NCBI GenBank assembly: GCA_021737245.1
Contig: JAIPEI010000158.1
Span: 1-8,001, forward strand
Direction: 5' to 3'
Length of the DNA stretch: 8,001 nt
DNA from: Deltaproteobacteria bacterium
Lineage (GTDB): Bacteria > Desulfobacterota > DSM-4660 > Desulfatiglandales > HGW-15
Below, piece by piece: positions 6,768 through 8,001 of the stretch. The notes under the pieces are model-generated. The model had not been told where the DNA came from. It saw only the letters and a program-made list of their open reading frames with translations, and did not search any database. How positions within the stretch are numbered: the stretch's first letter is position 1; each line of letters opens with the position of its first letter. The position numbers were made by a program, and so were the translations under genes.

Positions 6768-7628
6768 GTGTTCAAGCTGCACATCATCGGGGCGGGAACC
6801 CCGACACCGTCTCCCAACCGGTTCGGCACCTGCTACATCGCCGAAATCGGGGACACGCTGCTGATGTTCGACTGCGGCCCCGCGGCCACCTACAAGATGA
6901 CCCGCATGGGACTCTGGCCGACCCGTGTCAGCCACCTCTTTTTCAGCCACCACCACTTTGACCACAACGCCGACTATCCCTGCTTTCTGCTCACCCGTTG
7001 GGATCAATCGACCGAGGACGTTGAGCCGCTTCGCGTGTATGGGCCTCCCCCGACCCGCCAGGTGACCGAGGCGTTGATCGGGGAAAGCGGGGCCTTTTTT
7101 CCGGACTGGCAGGCCAGGGTCGAGCATCCGGGCAGCCGGGAGATCTACCAGGCGCGAGGCGGAACGCTGCCGAGACGCCCGCCGGCCATCGAAGTCCAGG
7201 AGATCGACACCGGCGACAGCGTGAGCGGCGGCTGCTGGAAGGTGACCGGAGCCCGGGTCAAGCACATCGAACCCTGGATGCCCACCTTGGCCTATCGCCT
7301 GGAAGTAAAGGACACCTCTCTGGTCATGACCAGCGACACGGGCCTGTGTCCGAGCATAACGGACTTTGCAAGAGGAGCAGACTACCTGCTGATCCACTGC
7401 TGGGACCTTCAGGCGCGAATGCAGCCGTCTGAAGCCGGCATGATCACCGGCACGCAGACGGCCGCACAAATCGCAGAAGAGTGCGGAGCAGGTCAATTGC
7501 TGCTGTCTCACCTCGGGCCCAAGCTGGACCGACCTGAGGACCGGAGAACGGCTGTTGAGGACATCGAAAAAAGATTCGGGGGAGCGTTTGATTTCGTGGA
7601 CGAACTCTCCACACTTGAACTCGAATAA
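6768..7628 (+). CDS. Metallo-beta-lactamase-fold hydrolase (RNase Z / AtsA-like branch)
   Basis: A 286-residue cytoplasmic protein with a complete dinuclear zinc site: H61-x-H63-x-D65-H66 (in FSHHHFDHNAD), H166 (ARVKHIEP), D190 (MTSDTG) and H248 (LLSHLGP). The N-terminal IGAGTPTPSPNRFGTCYIAE and DCGPAATYKMTRMG segments match the RNase Z/arylsulfatase-like branch of the superfamily. It lacks the histidine of the RNase Z HST/HEAT motif (this region reads MITGTQTAAQ, 225-234). The region between the first and third ligands (67-165) is about 100 residues but shows no obvious tRNA-binding exosite, so tRNA 3' processing is unlikely. Esterase, sulfatase, lactonase or CoA-thioester hydrolase activity are all possible. 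It is the last gene of the run, 21 bases after the hydratase, so it probably serves the same pathway. Fold confident; reaction unknown. Confidence 0.9.
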   Translation: MFKLHIIGAGTPTPSPNRFGTCYIAEIGDTLLMFDCGPAATYKMTRMGLWPTRVSHLFFSHHHFDHNADYPCFLLTRWDQSTEDVEPLRVYGPPPTRQVTEALIGESGAFFPDWQARVEHPGSREIYQARGGTLPRRPPAIEVQEIDTGDSVSGGCWKVTGARVKHIEPWMPTLAYRLEVKDTSLVMTSDTGLCPSITDFARGADYLLIHCWDLQARMQPSEAGMITGTQTAAQIAEECGAGQLLLSHLGPKLDRPEDRRTAVEDIEKRFGGAFDFVDELSTLELE

Positions 7629-7651
7629 GGCAATGAAATAGGAAAGGAGTT

Positions 7652-7720
7652 GGGAGTCCTGCGAGTCATATCCGGATCGATGTGCTCGATCGATTTCATC
7701 GATTGAGCTCTCAGGCTCCC
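7652..7720 (+). repeat. Nested inverted repeat with three ATCGAT palindromes, possible transcript-end structure
   Basis: The inner hairpin is GCTCGATCGAT (7684-7694), loop TTC, and ATCGATTGAGC (7698-7708): 11 pairs including one G-U. An outer stem pairs GGGAG (7652-7656) with CTCCC (7716-7720) and CCTG (7658-7661) with CAGG (7712-7715), with one bulged T. ATCGAT occurs three times (7676, 7689, 7698). The structure starts 23 bases after the last stop codon. It lacks a T-tract, so factor-independent termination is uncertain; 3'-end protection of the operon message or a protein-binding site are alternatives. An alternative short GAG/CTC stem (7663-7665 with 7708-7710) would compete with the inner hairpin's base. 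Confidence 0.6.
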
Positions 7721-7917
7721 GATGGGCGATACGTTCATCTCGCAAACACCTTCTCTTCTCCCTCCTGGGGAGGTTCCCCACCTTTAAGATCAGGTGTGTT
7801 GCCCACAGCCCTCCCCTGCTGCTCCTGGTGCTGTGGATCTGCCACGATGATAAAATGGTGAAAGAGCTGCCTCTCCCCCCATCAAGATTCACGAGTACAT
7901 TGAGTTTCGCGACATGC

Positions 7918-7942
7918 TAACCAAAACCAAGGTGGTTATAAT
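7918..7942 (+). promoter_or_regulatory. Possible promoter -10 (TATAAT) overlapped by a 6-bp dyad
   Basis: A perfect TATAAT lies at 7937-7942. A dyad TAACCA (7918-7923) / TGGTTA (7933-7938) overlaps its first two bases, an arrangement typical of a repressor operator. No good -35 (TTGACA-like) sits 16-18 bases upstream, so the promoter would be weak or activator-dependent. Any gene it drives would start beyond the window. This is suggestive only. Confidence 0.3.
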
Positions 7943-8001
7943 ACCTCAACAGCGAAATGAGAAAGTGATAACGCGACACGACAGAGGTTGAGCCTAATTC
8001 C

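Larger units (their letters stand above)
7629..8001. other. 373-base non-coding tail with hairpins and a promoter-like motif
   Basis: No frame here has a convincing start, ribosome site and family match. The longest sense option near the end (ATG 7914 to TGA 7991) is 25 codons and unsupported. Base composition is visibly less GC-rich after about 7840. Besides the nested repeat at 7652-7720 there are small competing stems: CCTCC/GGAGG (7761-7773) or GGGGA/TCCCC (7767-7779), and CCACAGC (7803-7809) with GCTGTGG (7830-7836). None is followed by a clear T-run. The region separates the operon from whatever lies to the right. Confidence 0.6.

Noticed and set aside
7761..7786. GGGGA/TCCCC hairpin followed by a short T run, considered as the operon terminator
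   Set aside because: The stem is only five pairs, competes with another stem and is followed by only three T after five other bases.
6372..7892. Minus-strand open frame (506 codons) opposite the MBL gene and reaching into the non-coding tail
   Set aside because: No recognisable domain, composition of a shadow frame, and fully covered by better-supported genes over most of its length.
7914..7991. 25-codon open frame at the right end
   Set aside because: No ribosome site, no family resemblance, and this length is expected by chance.
1..8001. CRISPR arrays, tRNA or rRNA genes, and insertion sequences
   Set aside because: I saw no regularly spaced repeats, no cloverleaf-like sequence, and no transposase motifs on either strand.

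Overview
The window is GC-rich (roughly 60% by eye), densely packed, and entirely on the + strand. It carries seven protein genes, the first cut off at the left edge. Signal-peptide style, Shine-Dalgarno sites, ATG/GTG starts and gene families fit a Gram-negative bacterium with a catabolic lifestyle. A proteobacterial or desulfobacterial anaerobe is plausible, but the sequence alone does not fix the taxon.

Layout: (1) 1-633, C-terminal part of a TauE/SafE (TSUP) membrane permease. (2) 648-1184, a left-handed beta-helix protein of the gamma-carbonic anhydrase/PaaY/CaiE group. (3) 1242-2846, an AMP-forming acyl-CoA synthetase. (4) 2903-3892, an exported TAXI-type TRAP solute receptor. (5) 4008-5909, its fused TRAP membrane subunit. 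(6) 5910-6746, a two-part MaoC-like/FAS1-type acyl-CoA (de)hydratase related to mesaconyl-C4-CoA hydratase. (7) 6768-7628, a metallo-beta-lactamase-fold hydrolase. The last 373 bases (7629-8001) hold no convincing gene, but contain a strong nested inverted repeat and a promoter-like motif.

Genes 2-7 (perhaps with 1) read as one operon: same strand, gaps of 0-115 bases, and complementary functions. A carboxylate would be bound in the periplasm by the TAXI receptor and moved in by the TRAP permease. The ligase would then activate it to a CoA thioester and the MaoC-like enzyme would hydrate it. The PaaY-like protein and the MBL-fold hydrolase could remove dead-end thioesters or act on an ester or lactone form of the substrate. 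The substrate is not identifiable from sequence alone. The relationship of gene 6 to mesaconyl-CoA hydratase makes short unsaturated or branched dicarboxylates one candidate group. The carbon-cleaving or redox enzymes needed to finish such a pathway are not in the window.

Non-coding highlights are a perfect 11-bp hairpin with an outer stem between the TRAP receptor and permease genes, a zero-gap stop/start junction between permease and hydratase, and a nested hairpin built around repeated ATCGAT palindromes just after the last gene.
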